Notes: generated from the letters alone by a model not told the origin. 20,809 bases of DNA from an uncultured Mollicutes bacterium (GCA_900540385.1 UQFY01000024.1:1-20809), one strand, 5' to 3'; shown: positions 1 to 7,558, counted from the first letter of the stretch. Program-made: numbers and translations.

Positions 1-25
1 AAACTCGGATTGCAATTCCGAGTTT
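1..25 (+). terminator. Hairpin, probable terminator of an upstream gene
   Basis: The first 25 bases form a perfect 9-bp stem (1-9 with 17-25, AAACTCGGA against TCCGAGTTT) around a 7-base loop, ending in three T. It is probably the intrinsic terminator of a gene to the left of the window and could work in both directions because A-runs and T-runs flank the stem. The gene it serves cannot be seen. Confidence 0.6.
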
Positions 26-28
26 CAT

Positions 29-48
29 GCGAAATTCATTTCGCTTTT
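29..48 (+). terminator. Second tandem hairpin with T-tract
   Basis: GCGAAA (29-34) pairs with TTTCGC (39-44) across a 4-base loop and is followed at once by TTTT (45-48) and a further T-rich run. The short stem plus U-tract fits an intrinsic terminator on the plus strand. It lies only 3 bases after the first hairpin, so the two probably act together to isolate the RDD gene at 97 from upstream transcription. Confidence 0.55.
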
Positions 49-83
49 GTTCTTTAATGCTTTCTTATTTCTCTGATATCACC

Positions 84-89
84 TATAGT
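84..89 (+). promoter_or_regulatory. Probable -10 box of a leaderless promoter for the RDD gene
   Basis: TATAGT at 84-89 matches the TATAAT consensus at five of six positions and ends 7 bases before the ATG at 97. A transcript starting at the usual distance would begin at or next to the start codon. There is no Shine-Dalgarno-like sequence before this ATG. No convincing -35 box is visible about 17 bases upstream, where the sequence is T-rich. Confidence 0.45.
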
Positions 90-96
90 AATTCCT

Positions 97-1476
97 ATGG
101 AAAATGAAGATTTATTAACACCTGCACCGATAAGCAAAAGGGCCTTTGCTTTTATCGTGGATTTTGTTTTGGCCTTTATTATTGGAACGTTGCTGAATTC
201 TTTTGTGACGGGCACTTACATGTTTGATGCCTTAAATGGCAACAAACTTCAACAAGAGTACTATTCTTTCGCAAAAGACTCCGGGCTTTGTAATGCCGTT
301 AGTGATGATTCGGGAAAGATTCAAACAATTTCCTTATTCGGATATGCGGAAAATGGAAAAGAGAATTCTTCTTTAGGGTTTGTTGCTACGCCTAATGGTG
401 AGCTTGGTTATGAAGCCTATTTTGATAAAGTATGGAACTATTACACCGTTTTTTATCCAACGGATACAAGAATGGTCCATCCAGAAAACTATACGTATTC
501 TGCGGACGCTTTAGACTCTTATAAGGAATTTACCTACACCAAGATTTTCCTTTTGCCAGAAATTGAAACTGTTCAAGGAAAGAAAGATGCCGTTCTTTAT
601 TCGAATGATGGCTCCCAGCCTTATTTCCAATATGCCGTTCAAGAAGATGGAACTCCTGATCTTGCTAAGAAGCCTATCTTACGAAAAGAGGTTCAAGATA
701 AAGTGGACGCGAAGGATCCTGACACTTTGAAGAATCTTCGAAACTATTTCTTATCCATCAGTGAAAAAAACGGAAGCCTATCCGTCAATGGCGGTATCTA
801 TTATGAAGCGGCTCTTCATATGGAGGGACAAAACGGTTCCAATCAAACCTATTTCACAGAGCATTACCGCGATGTTCAAATGATTTCCTGGGAATGTTCC
901 TTAACAGCTGTAATGCCAATTTATTTCATTTTCTTCTATCTTATCCCTGTATGTGATAAGAAAGGGAGAACCTTAGGAAAATTCATCTTCCGTTTGGCAA
1001 CCATCAAAGAAGATGCCATCTATATGGGGCCTCTTCAAAGATGCTTTAGACCTCTTTTCATGTTTGTACTCGTCTCTTTGACCTTAATTCCAAATTCGGG
1101 GGCAAGCATGATGGCTTTTGGCGCTGCATGCTTAATTGATTTTGGCTTCTGCGCCTTCTCTAAAACAGGAAAAGGAACCATTCATGATCGTCTCTTTAAG
1201 ACGACAGTTGTCTCTCTTAAAGGCTCACAAGTCTTCTCTAATTACGAAGATAAAGAAATCTATCTTGCTAAACATCAACCAAAAGAAGACGAAACCGTCA
1301 ATGAGGAAATGTTAAAAGAAGATAGCATTTTGGATCTTTCAACGATCAATGCACGAAGGGATGAAGCAAAAAAGATGACTTCCTTCGATGAATTTGAAAA
1401 AATGAAAGATGAGGAACACGCTAAAAAGGAAGCGATGAATCCAACCAACAAGGTAAATCTCAACAAAGAAGAATAA
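97..1476 (+). CDS. RDD-family membrane protein with large extracytoplasmic insert
   Basis: This 459-residue protein belongs to the RDD family of integral membrane proteins. The diagnostic N-terminal Arg and Asp are R15 and D22, at the edge of the first membrane segment (about 16-38). A hydrophilic region of about 225 residues follows and is predicted to lie outside the membrane. The second segment (about 269-289) leads into the family-typical GRTLGKFIFRL stretch, then further segments at about 315-333 and 338-355. The conserved HD pair is H363-D364. A charged, helix-prone tail of about 90 residues, probably cytoplasmic, ends the protein. Ordinary RDD proteins are roughly 150-250 residues, so the insert and tail are both extra. 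The start is the only ATG before the first segment; it lacks a Shine-Dalgarno and sits 7 bases after a -10-like box. Some RDD proteins have been linked to ion transport, but the substrate cannot be read here. Confidence 0.85.
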   Translation: MENEDLLTPAPISKRAFAFIVDFVLAFIIGTLLNSFVTGTYMFDALNGNKLQQEYYSFAKDSGLCNAVSDDSGKIQTISLFGYAENGKENSSLGFVATPNGELGYEAYFDKVWNYYTVFYPTDTRMVHPENYTYSADALDSYKEFTYTKIFLLPEIETVQGKKDAVLYSNDGSQPYFQYAVQEDGTPDLAKKPILRKEVQDKVDAKDPDTLKNLRNYFLSISEKNGSLSVNGGIYYEAALHMEGQNGSNQTYFTEHYRDVQMISWECSLTAVMPIYFIFFYLIPVCDKKGRTLGKFIFRLATIKEDAIYMGPLQRCFRPLFMFVLVSLTLIPNSGASMMAFGAACLIDFGFCAFSKTGKGTIHDRLFKTTVVSLKGSQVFSNYEDKEIYLAKHQPKEDETVNEEMLKEDSILDLSTINARRDEAKKMTSFDEFEKMKDEEHAKKEAMNPTNKVNLNKEE

Positions 1477-1478
1477 GA

Positions 1479-1515
1479 AAAAACGACCCTAGAAATGTAA
1501 ATCTAAGGTCTTTTT
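1479..1515. terminator. Bidirectional terminator between convergent genes
   Basis: GACC-C-TAGA (1485-1493) pairs with TCTA-A-GGTC (1502-1510), giving two 4-bp blocks separated by one C/A mismatch and a loop of about 8 bases. A-run 1479-1483 precedes it and TTTTT (1511-1515) follows, so it can end transcription from both sides. The TAG stop of the minus-strand gene (1489-1491) lies inside the stem, so the two convergent genes share this terminator. Confidence 0.75.
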
Positions 1516-1734
1516 CTTTAGCCAATAAAGATCGCTATCTCTATCGTAATAAATTTCTTCATCTTTTCTCATGAAAGAAAAATATTCACGGAGATCTTTG
1601 ATGTAGCGTTTAAAGGTTAGATCATTTATTAACAATTCCGCTTGAACTTCCTTCTTATCTAGATATCGGTTATTAAGAAGTTTGTCATAGATGTAGAGAA
1701 TGGAAACGTTTTTCTTGAAAGGGGATTTTTTCAT
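1489..1734 (-). CDS. Small solo helix-turn-helix protein (WYL/DeoR-like N-terminal type)
   Basis: This 81-residue basic protein resembles the winged helix-turn-helix domain found at the N-terminus of WYL- and DeoR-type regulators. A first helix (about 9-20, ILYIYDKLLNN) is followed by YLDKKEVQAELLINDLTFKRYIKDLREY, whose spacing fits a helix-turn-helix with recognition helix about 40-52. The final strand pair ending in DLYWLKKK resembles the wing. Nothing follows the domain: there is no WYL or ligand-binding part, so it is either a stand-alone DNA-binding protein or the remnant of a longer regulator. It is convergent with the RDD gene and divergent from the OB-fold lipoprotein gene at 1923. 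There is no Shine-Dalgarno; a possible -10 box lies 9 bases upstream of the ATG. The fold assignment is moderately sure; the target is unknown. Confidence 0.7.
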   Translation of the reverse strand: MKKSPFKKNVSILYIYDKLLNNRYLDKKEVQAELLINDLTFKRYIKDLREYFSFMRKDEEIYYDRDSDLYWLKKKTLDLHF

Positions 1735-1743
1735 ATTACGGTT

Positions 1744-1772
1744 ATTTTACAAAGATTTGCTTTCTTTGGCAG
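1744..1772 (-). promoter_or_regulatory. Possible promoter of the small HTH gene
   Basis: On the minus strand CTGCCA (1767-1772) and TAAAAT (1744-1749) are separated by 17 bases. They match the -35 and -10 consensus at four and five positions. The -10 box ends 9 bases before the ATG, leaving almost no untranslated leader. The -35 match is modest, so this remains tentative. Confidence 0.35.
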
Positions 1773-1910
1773 CAATTAACGATAAAATAAAGGGCGGAAG
1801 AACTCCTTCCATCACATATTCGCGAAATGAAACCCCCTTTCTTCTGCAAAAAGAAGAATAAATAACTTTTCGCTAATTGTTCGTGCGGGCGTTTTTCTTT
1901 TTGTTCAATA

Positions 1911-1916
1911 GAAAGG
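1911..1916 (+). promoter_or_regulatory. Ribosome binding site of the OB-fold lipoprotein gene
   Basis: GAAAGG at 1911-1916 lies 6 bases before the ATG at 1923 and fits an anti-Shine-Dalgarno pairing, which supports this start. The 188-base divergent region before it (1735-1922) holds the HTH-gene promoter candidate, small inverted repeats such as GGAAG/CTTCC (1797-1811) and a GC-richer patch near 1882-1891. I could not identify a convincing plus-strand promoter there. Confidence 0.5.
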
Positions 1917-1922
1917 TTAAAA

Positions 1923-3986
1923 ATGAAAACAAAAACATTGCTTCTCTTGAGCGTTGCAGGCTTTATGATGCTTGCAGGCTGCAAACAAAATGGAGGAGAA
2001 AACTCTAACGAGAATGCTTCTTCACAAGTTTCCTCTCCTGAGTATGATTTCGACACAATCAGCATTGCTGAGGCGATTGAAATTTGCTCAAAAAACACAA
2101 CAGCACCTACTACCGACCGCTATTACATCGCTGGTTATATTGAATCCATTGACGATTATAACTATGGCCAAATGACCATTAAAGATGACACCGGAAGCAT
2201 CCTTGTTTATGGCGCTTATAGCGCGGATGGTGCTAATCGTTTCGGCGATTTGGAAGATAAACCAAAGGTTGGAGACCTTGTCGTTCTTTATTCCACTTTG
2301 ACTGAATTTGATGGCACCCCAGAAATTAAATCTGGTTGGATCGTTTTCTTAAAACATATCGAAATTCCTTTTGACGAAACTCAATATTCCGAAATGAATA
2401 TTGCTAAAGCGAGAGAACAAGAAAAAGGAAAACTCATTAAAACCACAGGCGTCGTCACGACCCTTACAAAAGCAGCGAACGGTTCCTATGATGGTTTCTT
2501 CCTTGTTGACTCGACTTCTTCCATCTACATTCATGGAAACGATGTTTCCGCTGAAGTTAAAGTTGGAAATACCATTACAATTTGTGGCAAGCTCACCTAT
2601 TGGATTCTTGATACAGAAACAGCCAGCGCCAAAAAATTCGGTTACAATGGCTCCGTCCAATTAGCTGCATGCACCATTGTCAACAACGACAAAGGCTCTA
2701 AGGAATTAGACCTTTCCTGGGTTACAGAAACGACCGTTAAGGAAATGATGAATACCCCAGTCGCTTCCAACGTTACAAATAAAATCTTTAAAGTTAACTC
2801 TTATGTTAAAAAGAGTGTTAGCACAGGCTTCACCAACTATTATTTCAATGATATTGATGGCGTCACTGGCAGTTATACCTACACGAAGCGCAATGGCTCT
2901 GACTATGCTTGGTTAGACGAATTTGATGGCAAGATTTGCACCGTTTATTTAACGGCAGCAAATGCAAAGAGCCAGCCTACTGGATGCGTCTGGCGTTTTG
3001 TTCCTATTAAAGTCAGCTATGATAACTATCAATTCGATAAAGCGAACGTCAATTCCTATGTTTGGGAATATCACGTCAAAGATCTTTTTGAAGCGGAATA
3101 TACTGGCGATCCTGCTATGGAAGTCCCAACAAGCGTTTCTTCTACCATTTTAGATTTCGCTGGTGCAAGCATCAGCTATTCTTCTAGCAATACCGCTGTT
3201 GCCGATTTTGAAACCAGCGCTGAAAAAACAACCTTCCACACCAAAGGCACAGAAGGCAAGACAACCATTTCCGTGACCATCAATTATGGAACGAATGCTG
3301 CCCTTGTGAAAACTTTAGAAGTGGCTTACAAGAAACCAGAAGTTGCTGACAGCTTAAATGTTAAACAAGCAATTGAAGCAGCCGATAAAGAAACCATTAC
3401 CGTCCGTGGAATCGCTGGTCCATCCCTTGTCAACCAAGTCGGATTCTATCTCATCGATGAAACTGGTGCTATCGCCGTTAAGACCGATGCTGATACCATG
3501 GCTCAAATTTCTTTAGGAAATGAAGTGATTCTCAAAGGACAAAAGAACGACCATTATGGTTTGAAAGAAGGCTCAACTGTCTCTGGACAAATCTGCTTAC
3601 TCGATTCTAAAATTGTCGCCAATCTTTATGGCAAGCACGATTATTCCACAGCTTCCTTTACTTCTGGTAAGACTTTAACGGAGCTTTATGGCATCGATGC
3701 AGAAACTGCTGCTTCCGCTCAGGTTTATACCGTCAAGGCAACCGTTTTGGAAGAAGTGAACGCTAAATACAGCAACATATACTTAGTGGAAGGCGAAACC
3801 AAGCTTAGCTTATATTGCAGCTCTAGCAAACAATATAAATTCTTATCCGCCTTTGCAGATAAAGAAGTTACTGTTGAAGTTGCTCTTTGTAACTGGAACA
3901 ACAAGAAGTTCTATAAAGGTGCCGTCCTTTCTGTTACTTATGAAGGAAGCAAGACCGTCAACACCCTTAATTACACTGCTAAATAA
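1923..3986 (+). CDS. Multi-OB-fold surface lipoprotein
   Basis: This 687-residue protein starts with a lipoprotein signal: a basic N-terminus, a hydrophobic run and the lipobox LAGC with the lipidated Cys at 20, then a Ser/Asn-rich linker. The rest is a chain of beta-rich units that read like the OB-fold repeats of secreted nucleases and lipoproteins. Each unit has the form 'I.GYI.s....G...I.DdtGsI.Vyg': about 64-148, 165-250, 283-365, 488-568 and 598-675. An Ig-like domain (about 390-470, with SSSNTAVADF typical of bacterial Ig-like group 2 domains) sits between the third and fourth. OB folds bind nucleic acids or oligosaccharides, so a surface ligand-binding role is likely, but the ligand is not shown and no catalytic motif was found. 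It appears monocistronic, with its own terminator at 4001-4029. The unit boundaries are my estimate. Confidence 0.75.
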   Translation: MKTKTLLLLSVAGFMMLAGCKQNGGENSNENASSQVSSPEYDFDTISIAEAIEICSKNTTAPTTDRYYIAGYIESIDDYNYGQMTIKDDTGSILVYGAYSADGANRFGDLEDKPKVGDLVVLYSTLTEFDGTPEIKSGWIVFLKHIEIPFDETQYSEMNIAKAREQEKGKLIKTTGVVTTLTKAANGSYDGFFLVDSTSSIYIHGNDVSAEVKVGNTITICGKLTYWILDTETASAKKFGYNGSVQLAACTIVNNDKGSKELDLSWVTETTVKEMMNTPVASNVTNKIFKVNSYVKKSVSTGFTNYYFNDIDGVTGSYTYTKRNGSDYAWLDEFDGKICTVYLTAANAKSQPTGCVWRFVPIKVSYDNYQFDKANVNSYVWEYHVKDLFEAEYTGDPAMEVPTSVSSTILDFAGASISYSSSNTAVADFETSAEKTTFHTKGTEGKTTISVTINYGTNAALVKTLEVAYKKPEVADSLNVKQAIEAADKETITVRGIAGPSLVNQVGFYLIDETGAIAVKTDADTMAQISLGNEVILKGQKNDHYGLKEGSTVSGQICLLDSKIVANLYGKHDYSTASFTSGKTLTELYGIDAETAASAQVYTVKATVLEEVNAKYSNIYLVEGETKLSLYCSSSKQYKFLSAFADKEVTVEVALCNWNNKKFYKGAVLSVTYEGSKTVNTLNYTAK

Positions 3987-4000
3987 TGTTCTAAATAATA

Positions 4001-4030
4001 GGAAATGGGGCTCTTTGAGCCTCATTTTCT
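4001..4030 (+). terminator. Intrinsic terminator after the OB-fold lipoprotein gene
   Basis: GGAAATGGGGCTC (4001-4013) pairs with GAGCCTCATTTTC (4017-4029) around a TTT loop with two G-T wobbles, and a T-rich tail continues to 4034. It lies 14 bases after the stop codon and just before the promoter of the next RDD gene. Confidence 0.85.
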
Positions 4031-4052
4031 TTTAGGGCAATCTTTTATAAAA

Positions 4053-4058
4053 TATAAT
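4053..4058 (+). promoter_or_regulatory. Consensus -10 box of a leaderless promoter
   Basis: A perfect TATAAT at 4053-4058 ends 7 bases before the ATG at 4066, so transcription should start at or within a base or two of the start codon. There is no Shine-Dalgarno. The region about 17 bases upstream (TTTTAG, 4030-4035) is only a weak -35 match and overlaps the tail of the preceding terminator. Confidence 0.6.
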
Positions 4059-4065
4059 CACATTT

Positions 4066-5277
4066 ATGGTTAAAGATTTAATCGATAAAGACATCGAAGA
4101 GACAAATAATAAGCCCAAAGGAGTTAGGGGAGAAAGCATTAGAAGAATTCTAGCTGAACTGGCTGATTTTTTTGTTTGTTTCGTTTTGGCTATCACTTTT
4201 TATGGAGTTGCTTTTCAAAAACTATTTGGCTTTGAAAAATACTCTTCCCAGATGCGTGAAATCTCCGACCAACAGACTTCCATATTCTTGGAACATCGTT
4301 TATACGAAAAAGATGATAACGGCGATTTGCTAATCAAAAGTGATTTGCAAGAAAGATGGCTATATTATTACTTAAGCAAGCAAGATGATTTATTCAACAC
4401 GAAAAAGACGTTCGAATGTCTAAGAGATTATTACGTTTTTTCTAGACAAGATGGGTTTCCTTCTTTGAGTCAAAAAGAATATAACGTTACTATTTTAGGC
4501 TTACCGTCTACTTTAGAAGAAGAAAACTCCTCACCTTTTTTCTCCTATGATTTATCTAAAACGAATCCTCTTGATTCCGAACCGGTTTTTAATGAGAAAA
4601 CTCAAGATAGCATTGGGCGATACCTTTTAGGAAACAAAGACGCCTATGATCCCCAAACAACCTATAATGCCTTAGCTTCTTTCTTTTCTAAAACCTACGA
4701 TTCCGCGGCAGAGGAAATTGTTAAAGAAGAAACTTACATGAATCTTACTTTGTCTTATGCGAAGATCATGTGGAAAAGAGCATATTTACAAAGTGCAGCT
4801 ATCATTTGCTCTTATTTACTTGGTGGCATCGTTACCTTCCTTTTAATCCCATTGATTCAACTTAGTGGATTAACCCTAGGAAAAAGAATAGCAAAATTGG
4901 AAGTAAACGATAAATCTGGTAACAAACCAAAATGGTACGCTTTCCTTATTCGTGGGCTTGTCGAAATCATTTGTTATTGTTTCGTCATTCCTTTTATTGG
5001 CGTCATGTCTTTTGGCTTTGGCGCTATGGAAATGCCTTTTTTAGAACTGGGGAAGATAAATATTAGTCTGTCTTTCTTTGCTGTGCTAGGGATTTTGCTT
5101 TCTTCCGCTTCCTTGATATTGATGTTTGCTACGCCAAATAAACAATCCTTACATGATTTGGCGTCTTTGACTTATGTGAATACGACAGATGTGAAAAAGA
5201 TTAGAGATGCGGAAGAAGCGGAGAAAATGAAAAATCAAGAGGGATCATTAGATGGAACAGAAAAAGAAAGAAATTGA
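4066..5277 (+). CDS. RDD-family membrane protein, first of an overlapping pair
   Basis: This 403-residue membrane protein has the RDD layout. R27 and D34 flank the start of the first segment (about 28-50). A predicted extracytoplasmic region of about 185 residues follows. The second segment (about 242-266) ends in GLTLGKRIAKLEV, the family-typical GK stretch. Further segments lie at about 290-312 and 330-352, and the HD pair is H363-D364. The tail is short and charged. It is similar in plan to the protein at 97. The stop is TGA at 5275-5277, and the last 26 bases overlap the next gene, which suggests translational coupling and joint function of the two RDD proteins. The gene lacks a Shine-Dalgarno and lies directly behind a consensus -10 box. 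The transported or bound substrate is unknown. Confidence 0.8.
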   Translation: MVKDLIDKDIEETNNKPKGVRGESIRRILAELADFFVCFVLAITFYGVAFQKLFGFEKYSSQMREISDQQTSIFLEHRLYEKDDNGDLLIKSDLQERWLYYYLSKQDDLFNTKKTFECLRDYYVFSRQDGFPSLSQKEYNVTILGLPSTLEEENSSPFFSYDLSKTNPLDSEPVFNEKTQDSIGRYLLGNKDAYDPQTTYNALASFFSKTYDSAAEEIVKEETYMNLTLSYAKIMWKRAYLQSAAIICSYLLGGIVTFLLIPLIQLSGLTLGKRIAKLEVNDKSGNKPKWYAFLIRGLVEIICYCFVIPFIGVMSFGFGAMEMPFLELGKINISLSFFAVLGILLSSASLILMFATPNKQSLHDLASLTYVNTTDVKKIRDAEEAEKMKNQEGSLDGTEKERN

Positions 5278-6304
5278 ATATTTCAAAGCTCCTTTTGGGA
5301 AAAGGATGATTTCAATCATCATTGAGATTCTTTTGCTCGCTTTTGCTTCCTTTGGCTTTCTTTTTGCCACACGTCTTATTGCTGAACAGTCGAGCTCTTA
5401 TCAAAACTCGTTCCAGACTTTCGTGGATATTTCGAAACAGTCGCAATTATATGTTTGTGATGCTAGCACCGAGAATAATCTTGTTCCTTTGACGGAATAT
5501 TATGAGAAAAAAACATTTGAGGAACAAAATTTCATTTTGGAAGAACGTTTGTCTTCTTTTTATAAGATGAGCCTTTTCTTCTCGGAAGATCCTTCCTCGG
5601 CCGATTATGGCCCAAGCATCTTTTTAAAACAAAAAATAGGGGATAACAGAATTGGAAAAGATGATGGAGTTTATTATTTCATTTCCAACGATGAAGGAGA
5701 AATCAAGTCCAATCCAAATCTATCCGAAAAAGAAATGAATAAGTTTTATTTATCTGCTTACGATAAAGCAATCTCTTATTTAAATAACAATGATGAGTAT
5801 GTTTTATCTAGGAATGTCATCACCATATATATCAATATTATCGTTATCCCCGTTTCGATAATTCTTGCTTTCTTGCTTCTAGAAGTACTGTTTCCTCTTG
5901 TTTTCGGAAGGAGGGGAAAACAAACTATCGGTATGAAAATCATGAAATTATCCCTACTTTCTGCTGATGGCTTATCTCTTAAGGCAGGGCGGTTCTTTGC
6001 TAGGCAAATGATTCAACTTTTTTTAGAAGTTCTTCTTTCATTGGCTTCCTTTGGCGTTCCTCTTATTGTTTCTTTCTCTATGATGCTCTTTAGAAAAGAT
6101 GGGGAGAGCTTGCATGACTATCTTGTGGGTGCCTATATGGTTGACAGTGCTGATCAATCTGTTTATGTTTCCTATCCTGAAATGGAAAGACTACAAAAAG
6201 AAGCGGATAAGATAGCAAAAAACACTTTTTCCTCTAACGAACGCTCACACGAACAACAACCTCTGGGTGACGATTCTATTTGGCGTGACTTGAAAAATAA
6301 ATAA
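5252..6304 (+). CDS. RDD-family membrane protein, second of the pair, with Asp-to-Glu change
   Basis: This 350-residue protein is a third RDD-type membrane protein. R18 opens the first segment (about 19-42), but the position that is Asp in the two neighbours is Glu here (E25, the same seven-residue spacing). A polar region of about 140 residues follows, then a segment at about 190-213, the stretch GKQTIGMKIMKLSL (about 222-235), a segment at about 252-280 and the conserved HD pair H288-D289. The tail is charged and rich in Lys, Glu and Ser. Translation probably starts at 5252, preceded by GAGGGA (5239-5244) seven bases upstream, although this lies inside the preceding reading frame; the 26-base overlap argues for coupled translation. 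No hairpin terminator was found after it before the ABC-transporter promoter at 6342. Confidence 0.8.
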   Translation: MEQKKKEIEYFKAPFGKRMISIIIEILLLAFASFGFLFATRLIAEQSSSYQNSFQTFVDISKQSQLYVCDASTENNLVPLTEYYEKKTFEEQNFILEERLSSFYKMSLFFSEDPSSADYGPSIFLKQKIGDNRIGKDDGVYYFISNDEGEIKSNPNLSEKEMNKFYLSAYDKAISYLNNNDEYVLSRNVITIYINIIVIPVSIILAFLLLEVLFPLVFGRRGKQTIGMKIMKLSLLSADGLSLKAGRFFARQMIQLFLEVLLSLASFGVPLIVSFSMMLFRKDGESLHDYLVGAYMVDSADQSVYVSYPEMERLQKEADKIAKNTFSSNERSHEQQPLGDDSIWRDLKNK

Positions 6305-6341
6305 AAACAATATTTATGTGTTGTTGGCTATTTTAGATGTC

Positions 6342-6370
6342 TTGTTTAAACCTAGATTTCTTCATATAAT
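6342..6370 (+). promoter_or_regulatory. Sigma-A-type promoter of the ABC-transporter/nuclease operon
   Basis: TTGTTT (6342-6347) and TATAAT (6365-6370) are separated by exactly 17 bases, which predicts a start near 6377 and a leader of about 23 bases containing the ribosome site CGGAGA (6390-6395). The 8-base palindrome GTTTAAAC (6344-6351) overlaps the -35 box. I saw no catabolite-responsive element of the CcpA type in this 96-base gap. Confidence 0.8.
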
Positions 6371-6400
6371 TTGATTGTTAAAAAATGATCGGAGACGCTC

Positions 6401-7558
6401 ATGGAGATTAGACTAAAAAATCTTACCAAATGCTTCCCAGGAAACCCTAAGAAGGGAATTCCTGATACCTATGCTGTGAAGTCTTTGGATGTTACTATCC
6501 CTGACGGGAAGTTGGTTGGCCTTTTAGGTCCATCTGGTTGTGGAAAATCCACGACTCTTTATATGGTTGCTGGACTTTTGGAACCAACAGAAGGGGAAAT
6601 TTGGTTCGGGGATGAAGACGTCACCGACTTAGAGCCAGAAAAAAGAGGCATTGGCTTAGTTTTCCAAAACTACGCTCTTTATCCTCATATGACGGTTTAT
6701 AAGAATGTAGCGTTCCCTTTGACGAATTTAAGAATCGAAGAGAAAACACTCGATAAAGACGGAAATCCTGTCTTAGATGAAGATGGGAAACCATATATCA
6801 AAAAGAGAAAGCTTACCAAAGACGAAATTGATAAAATCGTCCGTGAAACTGCGAAAGTAGTTCAAATTGAGCCATATCTTGAAAGAAAACCAAATCAACT
6901 TTCGGGTGGTCAGCAACAACGTGTCGCCATTGCTCGTGCTTTAGTTAAGAAACCAAAGGTCCTTTTACTTGATGAGCCATTAAGCAACCTTGATGCTCGT
7001 TTAAGACTTCAAACTCGTGAAGAAATCAGAAGAATTCAACAATCTACTGGTATCACAACAATCTTTGTTACCCACGACCAAGAAGAAGCGATGTCTATCT
7101 CTGACGAAATCGTCGTTATGAAATTAGGCGTCGAACAACAACGTGGTGTGCCACAAGAAGTTTATAACAATCCTTGCAATAAATTTGTCGCTAACTTCTT
7201 AGGAACTCCTCCAATTAATTTCTTTGACGGTTATATCAAAGACAATAAAGTGTATGTCGGCGATCAAGTTGTTCGTGAAATCACCGAAAAGAAAGTGGAA
7301 GACCAGAAATGTTCCGTCGGCATTCGCCCAGAAGGCATCGTTATCGATGATAAGGGGGATTTCTCTTTCAATTGCGAAAGAATCCTTACGATGGGCCGTG
7401 ATATCATGCTTGTTGCAGATCATCCAAACGCAACCTCCAATATCAAGTTTGTTGTTGACGCTTTCGTCAAAGTTCAAGCTGGTCATGTACGTTGCTCTGT
7501 TAAACCACATAAATGCTTCGCTTTCTCTTTGGAAGGCAATGAGGAGAGAATTATCTAA
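6401..7558 (+). CDS. ugpC: CUT1-type ABC transporter ATP-binding protein (UgpC/MsmK/MalK family)
   Basis: This 385-residue protein is the ATPase that powers the importer encoded by the next four genes. The Walker A motif is GPSGCGKST (43-51), the Q-loop Gln is about 89, the signature is LSGGQQQR (167-174), Walker B is VLLLDEP (187-193), and the switch His is 225 in TIFVTHDQEEA. The C-terminal part (about 245-385) reads as the OB/TOBE-type domain of this family. Between Q-loop and signature there are about 78 residues, against about 52 in E. coli MalK. The extra part is the acidic, Gly-containing DKDGNPVLDEDGKPY (from 118), an insertion in the helical subdomain that contacts the permeases. Start: ATG after CGGAGA. 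The stop overlaps the next start as TAATG. The gene symbol marks the family only; the substrate need not be glycerol phosphate. Confidence 0.92.
   Translation: MEIRLKNLTKCFPGNPKKGIPDTYAVKSLDVTIPDGKLVGLLGPSGCGKSTTLYMVAGLLEPTEGEIWFGDEDVTDLEPEKRGIGLVFQNYALYPHMTVYKNVAFPLTNLRIEEKTLDKDGNPVLDEDGKPYIKKRKLTKDEIDKIVRETAKVVQIEPYLERKPNQLSGGQQQRVAIARALVKKPKVLLLDEPLSNLDARLRLQTREEIRRIQQSTGITTIFVTHDQEEAMSISDEIVVMKLGVEQQRGVPQEVYNNPCNKFVANFLGTPPINFFDGYIKDNKVYVGDQVVREITEKKVEDQKCSVGIRPEGIVIDDKGDFSFNCERILTMGRDIMLVADHPNATSNIKFVVDAFVKVQAGHVRCSVKPHKCFAFSLEGNEERII

Noticed and set aside
1742..2098. 118-codon open frame on the minus strand across the divergent region
   Set aside because: It overlaps the signal peptide of the OB-fold lipoprotein gene in antisense and the promoter region of the HTH gene; low-complexity translation without a domain.
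3957..3986. Similar C-terminal ends (NYTAK and NYTAA) in the lipoproteins at 1923 and 14107
   Set aside because: Too short to be meaningful and the preceding domains do not align by eye; probably a shared beta-strand ending.
6301..6325. Possible terminator after the RDD pair
   Set aside because: Only weak A-T pairing between ATAAATA and TATTTAT with no GC stem; read-through into the importer operon cannot be excluded.
6305..6400. Possible catabolite-responsive element in front of the importer operon
   Set aside because: No sequence close to the CcpA consensus was found; only the 8-base palindrome GTTTAAAC at the -35 box is present, which is too short to call.
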